This document shows, one piece after another, positions 35,034-44,256 of a DNA stretch of 64,000 nucleotides. The stretch comes from ZC4RG30 sp964455685. GTDB taxonomy: Bacteria > Pseudomonadota > Gammaproteobacteria > Steroidobacterales > Steroidobacteraceae. The notes under the pieces are model-generated. The model had not been told where the DNA came from. It was given only the letters and a program-made list of their open reading frames with translations, and searched no databases. The stretch is taken from NCBI GenBank assembly GCA_964455685.1, contig CAYVZE010000003.1, forward strand, positions 1 through 64,000, given 5' to 3'. Numbering within the stretch: position 1 is the first letter of the stretch; each line of letters starts with the position of its first letter. Position numbers and translations under genes: made by a program.

Positions 35034-36164
35034 ATGGCCGGGAACGCAGTCGTGCCGAAGCCGGATCCTGACACCACCCTGAACACGTCGGTGGACAGGC
35101 GGGTTCGCGCGACAGGCGACAACATCCTTGCGCGGGCGGCCTTCGTCACGCAGGTGCACAAGGAGAAGCGGAGGAGCGACCGGTCGCGCACTCCGCTGTC
35201 GCTCGTGGTCGTGCGGTTCAGCAGCGACCGGGCAATGGACCGCGACGACTTCCGGGAGATCCTCACGGGCCTCAGCCTGAGCACGCGTGAGACGGACATG
35301 ATTTGCCATGTCAACGATGGGCAGATCGCATTGCTTCTCCCCTATACGGATGCCAACGCGGCCAGGTCGTTCTGCCGGCTGCTCGTCGAGCGCATCCAGG
35401 CGCCGGAGATGAAGCTCGATGCTGCCAGCTACCCCGACCCGGGCTTCGATGCGCTGCTGGGAGAGGTGTTGGCGGACAGCGAATCCCATTCCGACCTCGG
35501 CCTTCACGCGATCCGCGGCCTGCGGTTCGGACTCGCGGTCAAGCGGCTGATGGACATCGTCGGCTCGATCGTGCTGCTGCTCCTGGCTTCACCGCTGATG
35601 CTGGCCATCGCGATCGCGGTCAAGCTCAGTTCCCCCGGCCCCATCCTGTTCCGGCAGACGCGGGTCGGTCGTGGTGGCGTGCCGTTCCCGTTCCTGAAAT
35701 TCCGCTCGATGTACGTCGACAGCGACGATCGGCTGCACCGCGAGTACGTGCAGAAGCTGATCGACGGCAAGCACAACGAGGTCAATCAGGGCGACGCCAG
35801 CAACCCGACCTACAAGATGAAGGCGGACCCGCGCATCACGCCGGTCGGCCGGTTCATCCGTCGCACCAGCATCGATGAGCTGCCGCAGCTGTTCAATGTG
35901 CTCACCGGCCAGATGAGCCTGGTTGGGCCGCGCCCGCCGATCCCTTACGAGGTCGAAAAATACCAGTCGTGGCACATGCGCCGCGTGCAGACGATGCGTC
36001 CGGGCATCACCGGGTTGTGGCAGGTTGAAGGGCGCAGCCGCACCACCTTCGACGAAATGGTTCGCCTCGACCTGCGCTACATCCGCAACTGGTCGATCTG
36101 GCTGGACATCAAGATCCTGTTCAAGACCGTCGCCGTCGTGCTGCGCATGGACGGCGCCACCTGA
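35034..36164 (+). CDS. Polyprenyl-phosphate sugar-1-phosphate transferase fused to a degenerate GGDEF-like domain
   Basis: The C-terminal 200 residues are a bacterial sugar transferase (PssY/WcaJ C-terminal type): membrane helix near 178-203, then SPGPILFRQTRVGRGG, FLKFRSM, TSIDELPQLFNVL and SLVGPRPP. It starts repeat-unit synthesis by loading a sugar phosphate on undecaprenyl phosphate. The first 150 residues are not the usual membrane domain: the pattern RTPLSLVVVRFS...ETDMICHVNDGQIALLLPYTDANAARSF matches a GGDEF domain whose GGDEF site is replaced (NDGQI), so no catalysis is expected. The ATG has GGAG upstream, 9 bp after the aminotransferase. Confidence 0.85.
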   Translation: MAGNAVVPKPDPDTTLNTSVDRRVRATGDNILARAAFVTQVHKEKRRSDRSRTPLSLVVVRFSSDRAMDRDDFREILTGLSLSTRETDMICHVNDGQIALLLPYTDANAARSFCRLLVERIQAPEMKLDAASYPDPGFDALLGEVLADSESHSDLGLHAIRGLRFGLAVKRLMDIVGSIVLLLLASPLMLAIAIAVKLSSPGPILFRQTRVGRGGVPFPFLKFRSMYVDSDDRLHREYVQKLIDGKHNEVNQGDASNPTYKMKADPRITPVGRFIRRTSIDELPQLFNVLTGQMSLVGPRPPIPYEVEKYQSWHMRRVQTMRPGITGLWQVEGRSRTTFDEMVRLDLRYIRNWSIWLDIKILFKTVAVVLRMDGAT

Positions 36165-36214
36165 TGCCCTGCCGGCAGCAGGCCAAGGAATCCGTTTCGG
36201 GAACGAGGGAAGAC

Positions 36215-37330
36215 ATGCAGAACAAGTCAGTGGTGAACATCGGGGTTGTGGGTTACGGCTACTGGGGACCGAACCTGGTAAGGAACTTCGCCGAGACCCC
36301 GGGCCTCAACCTGACGGCGGTCTGCGACCTCGACCCGGCCAAGCTCGAGCTGGTCAAGAAGCGTTACCCGGCCGTGTCCACCACCAGCCGGTTCGAGGAC
36401 CTGCTCGAAAACCCGGAGATCGATGCACTGGCGATCGCCACCCCGGTCCACACGCATTTCAAGCTCGGCCTCGCTGCACTGCAGGCAGGCAAGCACCTGT
36501 GGATCGAAAAGCCGATGACCGAGACAGTCGAGCAGTCCAGGCAGCTGGTCGAGGAAGCCGCCAGGCGCAACCTGGTGCTGCTGGTCGACCATACCTTCAT
36601 CTACACGGGAGCCATCCGCAAGATCGGCGAAATCATCAAGTCCGGCGACCTCGGCAAGACGCTGTACTACGATTCGACGCGAATCAACCTCGGCCTGTTC
36701 CAGAGGGACATCAATGTCATCTCGGACCTCGCGGTCCATGACTTCTCCATCCTCGACTACCTGCTGGGCGAGCATCCGACCGCTGTCTCGGCGAACGGCA
36801 TCAACCACTTTCCCGGCACCCCGGAGAACCTCGCCTACATCACTCTGTTCTACGATTCAGGGATGATCGCCCACCTCAACGTCAGCTGGCTGTCGCCGGT
36901 GAAGGTCAGGCACATCCTGATCGGCGGCAGCAAGAAGATGATCACCTACGACGACCTGGAGCCCAGCGAGAAGGTCAAGGTGTACGACAAGGGCGTCAGC
37001 TTCACCGAGGATGCCGAGCAGATCCAGGAAATGCGGGTGGGTTACCGCACCGGCGACATGTGGGCACCGAAGCTCGCGGGCACCGAAGCGCTGCGAGTCG
37101 AGGGTGAGCACTTCGCCGACTGCGTGCTGAACAACAAGGCTCCCCTTACCGACGGCAAGCTTGGTCTGCGCGTCGTCGAGCTGATCGAGGCCGCCACCCT
37201 GTCGATGGCGGCACAGGGCGAGGTGGTTTACGTGAAGCGCGACCCGTCCGACCGTCGCCAGAGCAAGGCCCCGCGCCGGCGGTTCGACAGGGGCTTCAGG
37301 GCCCCCACGAGCAACGAACCCGGGCCGTGA
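36215..37330 (+). CDS. Gfo/Idh/MocA-family sugar oxidoreductase
   Basis: The 371-residue NAD(P)-dependent enzyme opens with a Rossmann GVVGYGYWGPNLVRN and has the family's EKP motif (IEKPMTETVEQ) and a C-terminal sheet domain. It probably makes a keto-sugar nucleotide in the pathway served by the aminotransferase. The Rossmann start differs from the WlbA/WbpB subgroup, so a 3-dehydrogenase role is not assigned. An ATG with GAGGGA four bases before it is preferred over the one 51 bp upstream that overlaps the transferase stop. The last 35 residues are Arg/Pro-rich. Confidence 0.8.
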   Translation: MQNKSVVNIGVVGYGYWGPNLVRNFAETPGLNLTAVCDLDPAKLELVKKRYPAVSTTSRFEDLLENPEIDALAIATPVHTHFKLGLAALQAGKHLWIEKPMTETVEQSRQLVEEAARRNLVLLVDHTFIYTGAIRKIGEIIKSGDLGKTLYYDSTRINLGLFQRDINVISDLAVHDFSILDYLLGEHPTAVSANGINHFPGTPENLAYITLFYDSGMIAHLNVSWLSPVKVRHILIGGSKKMITYDDLEPSEKVKVYDKGVSFTEDAEQIQEMRVGYRTGDMWAPKLAGTEALRVEGEHFADCVLNNKAPLTDGKLGLRVVELIEAATLSMAAQGEVVYVKRDPSDRRQSKAPRRRFDRGFRAPTSNEPGP

Positions 37331-38598
37331 CGGAGCGACAACAGCGGGTACTGCTGCTGGGAGCGGCGTTCGATACCGGCAACATGGGTGTCGGCGCCCT
37401 GGCAGCCGCGTCGGTACGGGTGCTCCATGCCCGATTCCCCCACGCCCGGATTTCCCTGCTCGACTACGCGCGCACCCCTGGCGTCCACGAGGTGGACGTC
37501 GGAGGCTCGAGCGTGCCCGTCGACACGGTGAACCTGCGTTTCTCGTGGAAGATATTCCTGCCCAACAACATCCTGGTGCTGCTGTTGCTGGCGGCGCTGT
37601 GCAGGGTGCCGCTGCTGCGGCGCCTGATCGCGCCCCGCAACCGCTGGATCCGCGCCATCACCGAGGCGAGGACCGCGTTCGCTATTTCAGGCGGCGACAG
37701 TTTCAGTGACATCTACGGGCTGGGCCGTTTCTTCTATGTCGCCTTGCCGCAGATCCTGGTGCTGCTGCTCCGCACGCCGCTGGTGCTCTTGCCACAAACC
37801 ATCGGCCCTTTCAGCAAGCGCCTGCCCACCGCCATCGCGGCGGGGATCATGCGCCGCGCGCTGTGCACGCACTCCCGGGACGAGGACGGCATCGAGGTCG
37901 CCCGCCGCCTCGCCGGCGACACAGTCCCGGTGCGGTTCTGCCACGATGTGGCCTTCGCGCTGGAACCACGCCCTCCCCGGCAGCTGAAAATGGCCGGCCC
38001 CACGTGGGAGCAATTGTCGGGCAAGGTCGTGGTTGGGCTGAACGTGAGCGGCCTGTTGATGATGGGGGGCTATGACGGCCGTAACATGTTCTCGCTGAAG
38101 GTCGACTACCGCGACCTTGTGGATGCGCTCGTGCGCCACTTCTGCAGCATGCCCGGGACGGCGGTGGTCCTGGTGCCGCACGTCTTCTCGGCGGACGCGG
38201 AGGGCGACCAGGCCGCCTGCCGCGAGGTCTTCGACCGGCACTCGGGCGAGTTCGGCGACCGGCTGGCCTGCATCGAATCCAGGCATGACCAGCACGAGAT
38301 CAAGCACCTGATCGGGCGCTGCAATTTCTTCCTCGGCGCACGCATGCACGCCTGCATCGGCGCCCTCTCGCAGGGAATCCCGGCGATCGGCATCGCCTAC
38401 AGCAGGAAGTTCGCCGGCGTGCTGGCGAGCGTTGGGGCTCGTGACCTGGTAGTCGATCCGCGCCAGTCGATCCTGGATGAGATACTGGCCACCGTCGACG
38501 CGAAGTTCGCCGGCCGTCACGGCATTTCCGCCCGCCTCCAGGCCACCATGCCGGAGGTCCGGCGCAACGTAATGGGCATGCTGGACGGCATGGCCTGA
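37327..38598 (+). CDS. Polysaccharide pyruvyl transferase family protein (WcaK/CsaB-like)
   Basis: The 423-residue protein opens LLLGAAFDTGNMGVGALA and has AISGGDSFSDIYG, LLPQTIGPF and, near 345, FFLGARMHACIGALSQGIPAIGIAYS, the marks of the pyruvyl transferase fold. Members add pyruvate ketals to sugars from phosphoenolpyruvate. The GTG start overlaps the oxidoreductase stop (GTGA). Pyruvyl transferase genes are often next to FrhB-like genes in exopolysaccharide loci, as here. Confidence 0.85.
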   Translation: MTERQQRVLLLGAAFDTGNMGVGALAAASVRVLHARFPHARISLLDYARTPGVHEVDVGGSSVPVDTVNLRFSWKIFLPNNILVLLLLAALCRVPLLRRLIAPRNRWIRAITEARTAFAISGGDSFSDIYGLGRFFYVALPQILVLLLRTPLVLLPQTIGPFSKRLPTAIAAGIMRRALCTHSRDEDGIEVARRLAGDTVPVRFCHDVAFALEPRPPRQLKMAGPTWEQLSGKVVVGLNVSGLLMMGGYDGRNMFSLKVDYRDLVDALVRHFCSMPGTAVVLVPHVFSADAEGDQAACREVFDRHSGEFGDRLACIESRHDQHEIKHLIGRCNFFLGARMHACIGALSQGIPAIGIAYSRKFAGVLASVGARDLVVDPRQSILDEILATVDAKFAGRHGISARLQATMPEVRRNVMGMLDGMA

Positions 38599-38618
38599 CA
38601 GCACGCGGGAACAGTGGC

Positions 38619-39902
38619 ATGACCAGATTCAAGGACGCAACGGACATCGCCGCCTGGCGCATGTGCATCGGCTGCGGTGCATGCGTATCCGCCTGCCCCG
38701 ACCGGAAGCTTGAGATGGTCGACCTGGTCGACGAGGGCCTTCGCCCCCTCCGCACCAGCAGCGGTCCCTGCAGCGGTTGCACGGCCTGCGTGGACGTCTG
38801 TCCCGGCATCGCGCTGCGCGAACCCGCCCCCGCCGGCCCGCAGTACATCGAAAGCCTGCGCAAGAGCTGGGGCCCCGTGCTGCAGGTGTGGGAAGGACAT
38901 GCGGCCGATGCCGGACTCCAGTTCAACGGTTCCTCCGGCGGCCTGGCCAGCGCCCTGGCACTGTATGCCGTCGAGCAGGCCGGCATGGCCGGCGTGGTGC
39001 ACGTCGGCAATGACGACGTGGTCCGTTATCGCAACCGCACGACGTTCAGCACCACGCGCGAGCAGCTGCTCGCCAGTACCGGATCGCGCTACGCGCCGGC
39101 TTCTCCCTGCGACGGCCTGGGCATGGTCGAAGGACTGCAGGCCCCGGCCGCGTTCATCGGCAAGCCGTGCGACGTGGCCGGGGCCCGCAAGTTGCAGGAC
39201 CTGCGCCCGGGCGTGAAGGAAAAGCTTGGCCTCGCCATCGGCATCTTCTGCGCCGGCACGCCCAGCACGCAGGGCACGCTCGACCTGCTCGCCAGACATG
39301 GCATCAAGCCGGAGGAAGTCGAGGAGCTGCGCTATCGGGGACGAGGCTGGCCGGGACATTTCGCCGTACGCCGCAAGGGCTCCAGCGAATGGACCAATCT
39401 CGCCACCTACGAGGAAGCCTGGGCCTTCCTGCAGAGCTACCGCCCCTACAGATGTCACCTCTGCCCGGACAGCACGGCGGAATTCGCCGACATCTCCTGC
39501 GGTGATCCATGGTACCGGCCCATCGAGCCCGGTGAAGCAGGCTCCTCCCTGGTCCTCGCCCGCACCGAGCGTGGACGTGAGATCGTCGAGGGGGCCATCC
39601 GCGCCGGCTACGTGAAGCTGAAGGTGGTGGAGCCGAAGACGCTCGATCTCTCGCAGAAGGAACTGCAGCGCAAGCGTGGCGCCATCTGGGGCCGCACGCT
39701 GTCTCTGCGCACCCTGGGCATCCCGGCGCCGGGGCTGTCGGGATTCAGCCTCTTCAGCAACTGGTTGCGCATCCCGCTGCGTGACAAGGTACGGTCCGTC
39801 GCGGGAACCATCCGGCGCGCCATCAGCCGCGGGATGTACCGGCCCAACGCCCGCCACTTGGTCCGACCGGCAGGAACCGGGGTGAGGGACGGCGAGCGAT
39901 GA
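38619..39902 (+). CDS. Coenzyme F420 hydrogenase/dehydrogenase beta-subunit-like (FrhB family) iron-sulfur protein
   Basis: The 427-residue protein has two [4Fe-4S] ferredoxin motifs at its start: Cys16/19/22/26 and Cys51/54/57/61. An FrhB-like N- and C-domain follow (QFNGSSGGLASALA; AFIGKPCDVAGARK; YRPYRCHLCPDSTAEFADISCGDPW). In methanogens FrhB moves electrons between FAD and F420. In bacterial polysaccharide loci the partner and reaction are unknown; a redox step on a sugar or pyruvyl group is possible. The C-terminal 90 residues are basic. Its stop overlaps the next gene's ATG (ATGA). Confidence 0.82.
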   Translation: MTRFKDATDIAAWRMCIGCGACVSACPDRKLEMVDLVDEGLRPLRTSSGPCSGCTACVDVCPGIALREPAPAGPQYIESLRKSWGPVLQVWEGHAADAGLQFNGSSGGLASALALYAVEQAGMAGVVHVGNDDVVRYRNRTTFSTTREQLLASTGSRYAPASPCDGLGMVEGLQAPAAFIGKPCDVAGARKLQDLRPGVKEKLGLAIGIFCAGTPSTQGTLDLLARHGIKPEEVEELRYRGRGWPGHFAVRRKGSSEWTNLATYEEAWAFLQSYRPYRCHLCPDSTAEFADISCGDPWYRPIEPGEAGSSLVLARTERGREIVEGAIRAGYVKLKVVEPKTLDLSQKELQRKRGAIWGRTLSLRTLGIPAPGLSGFSLFSNWLRIPLRDKVRSVAGTIRRAISRGMYRPNARHLVRPAGTGVRDGER

Positions 39903-41308
39903 TCCCCCTTTCGCCCATAGGCATCGTATTCACGCTGGTGGCGGCAGTGCTCATCCTGGCGTTGCCGCGCCGCTGGGCCGTCGCACCGCTGATGGCCAGC
40001 GTGTGCTACATGGTGCTGAGCCAGGGCATTGAGATCGGCCCGTTCAGCTTCTTCGTGATCCGCATCATCGTGCTGGTCGGCCTGGCGCGGCTGGTGATCC
40101 GCCACGAGTTCCCCAGTGGCGGCCTGAACCGCCTGGACTGGGTTGTCATCGTATGGGCGGCGTGGGTGCTGCTCTGCTCGGTCTTTCGCGACAATCCCTC
40201 TGAGACGCTGGTCTCGAACCTCGGCCTGGCCTTCAACATCTGCGGCGTCTACTTCCTGCTGCGCTCGTTCCTGACCACAGCCGAGGACGTGCGATTCACC
40301 TGCCGTCTGGTCGTGGTGCTGCTCGTGCCGGTGGCCATCGAAATGGCACTCGAGCAGATCCGGCAGTACAACCTGTTCTCGGCGCTCGGCGGCGTGCCCG
40401 AGGTTCCTGCGATACGCGAGGGTCGCCTGCGCTCCCAGGGACCGTTCGCCCACGCCATCCTCGCAGGCACCACCGGCGCAGCCTGCCTGCCGATCGCACT
40501 TGCACTGTGGAACTCCTACCGCGTGACGTCGATCGTTGGCGCCTGTGCCTGCGTCGTCATCGTCATCACTTCGGCATCAAGCAGCCCGCTGATGAGCGCG
40601 ATGTTCGCGACGGCGGCCCTGTGCATGTGGCCCATCCGCAACTACATGAAGTGGGTCCGCCTGGGAATCTTGGCCGGCTACCTGCTGCTCGAGCTGGTGA
40701 TGAAGGCCCCCGCGTACTACATCCTGGCCCGCATCGACGTGGCCGGCGGCAGCACGGGCTGGCACCGGGCACAGCTGATCAATGCCGCATTCTCAAACTT
40801 CTCCGAGTGGTGGCTGGCGGGAACGGATTACACCCGCCACTGGATGCCCACCGGCGTATCGTGGAGCCCCAACCACACGGATATCACCAACTACTACCTC
40901 GACCTCGGCGTGCGCGCCGGCTTCCCGGCAACCCTCCTGTTCATCGGCATGCTCGTCGTGGGTTACTCCATGGCCGGCACGGCCATCCGCAGGATCCGCG
41001 CTGCAGGTGGCAGCGACGAGTTCCTGGTATGGGCGCTCGGCTGCTCGCTGTTTGCGCACACGGCCACATCGATCGCTGTGGCGTACTTCGACCAGTCATT
41101 CGCGTTCATCTACCTCACGCTCGTGGCCATCGTCACCATGGCCGGGGCAACCGCGGTGGAGCCTTCTGCGGCCCCGCAGAAGCAACCTCCAGCGCGCCCG
41201 GAATCCGGACGGCCGGCGGCGCCGCGCGTGATACCCGTCCGCCGGCGCGCGCCCCACGGCGCTGCCTCCTCCCTTGCCGCAAGTCCCGCGGTCAGGAGTC
41301 CGGCATGA
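39899..41308 (+). CDS. O-antigen polymerase/ligase-like membrane protein
   Basis: The 469-residue protein has about ten to twelve hydrophobic segments and a large loop (about 275-340, VAGGSTGWHRAQLINAAFSNF...NHTDITNYYLDLGVRAG) of the Wzy/WaaL type. It most likely polymerises repeat units in the periplasm. The last 60 residues are a Pro/Arg-rich cytoplasmic tail. It overlaps both neighbours by four bases. Confidence 0.8.
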   Translation: MIPLSPIGIVFTLVAAVLILALPRRWAVAPLMASVCYMVLSQGIEIGPFSFFVIRIIVLVGLARLVIRHEFPSGGLNRLDWVVIVWAAWVLLCSVFRDNPSETLVSNLGLAFNICGVYFLLRSFLTTAEDVRFTCRLVVVLLVPVAIEMALEQIRQYNLFSALGGVPEVPAIREGRLRSQGPFAHAILAGTTGAACLPIALALWNSYRVTSIVGACACVVIVITSASSSPLMSAMFATAALCMWPIRNYMKWVRLGILAGYLLLELVMKAPAYYILARIDVAGGSTGWHRAQLINAAFSNFSEWWLAGTDYTRHWMPTGVSWSPNHTDITNYYLDLGVRAGFPATLLFIGMLVVGYSMAGTAIRRIRAAGGSDEFLVWALGCSLFAHTATSIAVAYFDQSFAFIYLTLVAIVTMAGATAVEPSAAPQKQPPARPESGRPAAPRVIPVRRRAPHGAASSLAASPAVRSPA

Positions 41309-42504
41309 CACTGGCAACACGCAAGCCACTGCACGCATGCATGGTGGCCTACACCTTCTACGAGGGTGACGGCCGCGTCATCCGCTACGCCCGCGCCATC
41401 GTGGAAGCTGGCGGAAGCTGCGACGCCATCGCCCTGCGCCGGCCGGGTCAGCCCGCCGAGGAGGTCATCGACGGCGTGCGCGTATTCAGGATCCAGTACC
41501 GCGAGAAGAACGAGCGCGGCAAGCTGACCTACCTCTGGCGCGTCCTGGCATTCCTGTTCCGCTCCACGTGGGCGCTGGCACGGCGCCATCGGGAGAGGCC
41601 CTACGACCTGGTGCACGTGCACTCCGTGCCGGACTTCGAGGTCTTTGCCGCGCTGCCGGCGAAACTGCGGGGCGCACGGGTGATCCTCGACATCCACGAC
41701 ATCGTGCCCGAGTTCTATGCAGCGAAGTTCAGTACGGGAACCGACAGCCTGGTGTTCCGCCTGCTGGTATGGATGGAGCGGGCCTCCGCAGCCTTCGCGA
41801 ACCACGTGATCATCGCCAATGACCTGTGGCGCGACCGGCTGGTTGCCCGTTCCGTCCCCGAGGACAAGTGCACCAGCATCATCAACTACCCGGACGTCTC
41901 CACGTTCCGGCCGGGGCTGCGCCAGCGCAGTGCGGACGGTCGCTTCTTGCTGATGTATCCCGGGTCGTTGAACCACCACCAGGGACTGGACATCGCCATC
42001 CGGGCCGTGGCCAAGGTGCGACCGGAGATTCCCGGCATCGCCTTCGACATCTACGGCGAAGGACCGGAGCGCGGGAACCTGGGGAAACTCGTTGCCGAAC
42101 TCGGCCTGCAGGACGTGGTACACCTGCGCGGCACGCGTCCGCTTTCGCAGATCGCAAAGCTGATGGCCGACGCCGACCTGGCCGTTGTGCCCAAGCGCAA
42201 TGATTCCTTCGGCGGCGACGCCTTCAGCACCAAGATCCTGGAATTCATGGCCGTCGGCGTGCCACTGGTGGTAGCCGAGACGCGCGTCGACAAGCATTAC
42301 TTCGACGAGCGCCTGCTGCGATTCTTCAGGCCCGATGATGCCGATGACCTTGCGCGCGCGATCCTCGAAGCGTGGCGCAATCCTGCGGATACGCTGGCCC
42401 GCGCGCAGGAAGCCTCGGCGTTCGTCGCGGAGAACAACTGGGACGTGAAGCGCTCGGTGTACCTCGAGATCACCAGGCGCCTGACGGAAAGTCGGGATGG
42501 CTGA
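41305..42504 (+). CDS. GT4-family glycosyltransferase
   Basis: The 399-residue GT-B enzyme has the acceptor domain with VHVHSVPDFEVF and the donor domain with MYPGSLNHHQGLDIAI, FDIYGEGPERGNL and the E-x7-E-like region PKRNDSFGGDAFSTKILEFMAVG. The ATG overlaps the polymerase stop (ATGA), with AGGAG six bases upstream. A longer open frame upstream is a shadow of the polymerase gene. Its stop overlaps the deacetylase start by eight bases. Confidence 0.88.
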   Translation: MTLATRKPLHACMVAYTFYEGDGRVIRYARAIVEAGGSCDAIALRRPGQPAEEVIDGVRVFRIQYREKNERGKLTYLWRVLAFLFRSTWALARRHRERPYDLVHVHSVPDFEVFAALPAKLRGARVILDIHDIVPEFYAAKFSTGTDSLVFRLLVWMERASAAFANHVIIANDLWRDRLVARSVPEDKCTSIINYPDVSTFRPGLRQRSADGRFLLMYPGSLNHHQGLDIAIRAVAKVRPEIPGIAFDIYGEGPERGNLGKLVAELGLQDVVHLRGTRPLSQIAKLMADADLAVVPKRNDSFGGDAFSTKILEFMAVGVPLVVAETRVDKHYFDERLLRFFRPDDADDLARAILEAWRNPADTLARAQEASAFVAENNWDVKRSVYLEITRRLTESRDG

Positions 42505-43375
42505 GCTGATGCGTCCGGACAGGATGGTGAGCGTGGCGCTGGTGGCGCCGCTGCTGAAGCTGCGCGGCGTTTCCCGCCAGCTGCGCATCCCGATCCTGAT
42601 GTACCACGGTATCTCAGACGCGCTCGACCGGCAGCGCAGCCCCTACTTCCGTACCGTCACGTCCCCCCGGACCTTTGCGGCGCAGCTGGACGTGCTCGCC
42701 GGCGATGCGTTTGAAGTAGTGTCTCTCACCCAGGCCGTGCGGATGCTGCGCGGCGAGATCCGCTCTCGCGAAGGCGCCACTCCCGTGGTGATCACCTTCG
42801 ACGACGGCCTGCTCGATTTCTACACGCAGGCGTTCCCGCTGCTCGAGGCTCGCGGCTTCACGGCTACGGTGTTCCTGGCCAGCGCCTGCGTCGGCGGCAC
42901 CTTCCCCACCGGAGATCCGTGCATGAGCTGGGTGCAGGTACGCGAGCTGGCTGACCGCGGCATCGATTTCGGTTCACATTCGATGACCCACTCCCGCCTG
43001 GTCGAACTGCCGCTGGAGGCCCTGGAGCAGGAGCTGTCCCGGTCGAAGTCGGACATCGAGCAGAACCTGGGCCGCAAGGTTACCTCCTTCTCGTATCCAT
43101 TCCGCTTCCCGGCTGAGGATGCCCGCTTCACCGCCCATCTGCATGCCCGGCTCGAGGCGAACGGATACGACCACGGCGTCACGACGATGGTCGGACGTGC
43201 CGCTGCAGGCAGCGACCTGCTGTTCCTGCCCCGGCTGCCGGTCAACGACTGCGATGACGAGGCACTGCTGCGCGCCAAGCTGGCCGGCGCCTACGACTGG
43301 TTCGGGCCGGTGCAGGCTGCGTACAAGAAGATGCGATCGATCGCATCCCCCGCCCGGAGGGCGCAGTCCGCATGA
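42497..43375 (+). CDS. Polysaccharide deacetylase (NodB-like, CE4)
   Basis: The 292-residue protein has the NodB motifs PILMYHGIS, VITFDDGLLDFY (catalytic Asp and metal Asp), GSHSMTHSRL (metal His pair) and SYPF. It removes N- or O-acetyl groups from sugars. No signal peptide is seen, though the N-terminus is mildly hydrophobic, so it may act on the lipid-linked precursor in the cytoplasm; this is inference. It overlaps both neighbours. Confidence 0.86.
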   Translation: MAELMRPDRMVSVALVAPLLKLRGVSRQLRIPILMYHGISDALDRQRSPYFRTVTSPRTFAAQLDVLAGDAFEVVSLTQAVRMLRGEIRSREGATPVVITFDDGLLDFYTQAFPLLEARGFTATVFLASACVGGTFPTGDPCMSWVQVRELADRGIDFGSHSMTHSRLVELPLEALEQELSRSKSDIEQNLGRKVTSFSYPFRFPAEDARFTAHLHARLEANGYDHGVTTMVGRAAAGSDLLFLPRLPVNDCDDEALLRAKLAGAYDWFGPVQAAYKKMRSIASPARRAQSA

Positions 43376-44238
43376 GCCTGCCTTCCTACGTGGTCGTGAC
43401 CCCGGTGCGCGACGAGGAGCGCTTCGTCGGCTGCACCGTCGACTCCATGCTTGGCCAGACCCACAAGCCACTGCGCTGGGTGGTGGTCAATGACGGCTCC
43501 ACCGACCGGACTCGCGAGATCGTCGCCACGAAGACCGACGGGCTGGACTGGGTTTCCATCCTGGATACGGGCTCTGAACGGCGGGATCTCGGCTCGGCTG
43601 AAGTCGTGGCCTTCAACCGCGGGCTGGCGTCGATCGGCGACGTTCCGTGGGAGTTCGTGGTCAAGCTCGATGCCGATGTGGCGTTCGGGCCGGACTACTT
43701 CGCGGTACTGCTGGATCGGATGGCCCGGGAACCCTCCTGGGGAATCGTCTCCGGGGTGTACTGGGAACAGCGCGACGGAGGGGCTTGGGAGCCTGTCAGC
43801 ATGCCCAACTACCACGCCGCCGGCGCCTGCAAGGTCGTCCGGCGTGCCTGCTTCGAGCAGATCCGCGGCTTCGCCACTTCAAAGGGGTGGGATACGGTGG
43901 ACGAGATTCGTGCCAACCTGCGCGGCTGGCGTACCGGCCACTTCGAGGACCTGAGGTTCGACCACCTCAAGCCCGAAGGTTCGGCCATGGGTACGCTCGC
44001 TACGCACCGTTTCCACGGGCTGATCGACTACCGCATCGGTGCGAGCCCGGTCGTGGAACTGGCCAAGGCCGCGAAGCGGATGCTTTTCCAGCGGCCGCGC
44101 ATCCTGGGAGGCCTGGCGCTGGCTCGCGGCTACTTCTCCGCCTGGCTGAAGCGCGAGCCCAAGCTGGTGACCCCCGAGGAGCAGCGCCAGTACCGCAGGA
44201 TGGTCAGGAGCCGCCTGCGCCACCGGGCCAGCAGCTGA
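43372..44238 (+). CDS. GT2-family glycosyltransferase
   Basis: The 288-residue GT-A enzyme opens VVVTPVRDEERFVGCTVDSML, has NDGSTDRT and the metal-binding LDADVAFGPDY. A C-terminal basic tail may touch the membrane. ATGA overlap with the deacetylase gene. Sugar and linkage unknown. Confidence 0.88.
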   Translation: MSLPSYVVVTPVRDEERFVGCTVDSMLGQTHKPLRWVVVNDGSTDRTREIVATKTDGLDWVSILDTGSERRDLGSAEVVAFNRGLASIGDVPWEFVVKLDADVAFGPDYFAVLLDRMAREPSWGIVSGVYWEQRDGGAWEPVSMPNYHAAGACKVVRRACFEQIRGFATSKGWDTVDEIRANLRGWRTGHFEDLRFDHLKPEGSAMGTLATHRFHGLIDYRIGASPVVELAKAAKRMLFQRPRILGGLALARGYFSAWLKREPKLVTPEEQRQYRRMVRSRLRHRASS

Positions 44239-44256
44239 AAGCGAGGTATCGACTGA

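Noticed and set aside
36215..37330. Naming the oxidoreductase WlbA/WbpB
   Set aside because: The N-terminal Rossmann segment (GYGYWGPNLVRN) differs from that subgroup; only the family level is safe.
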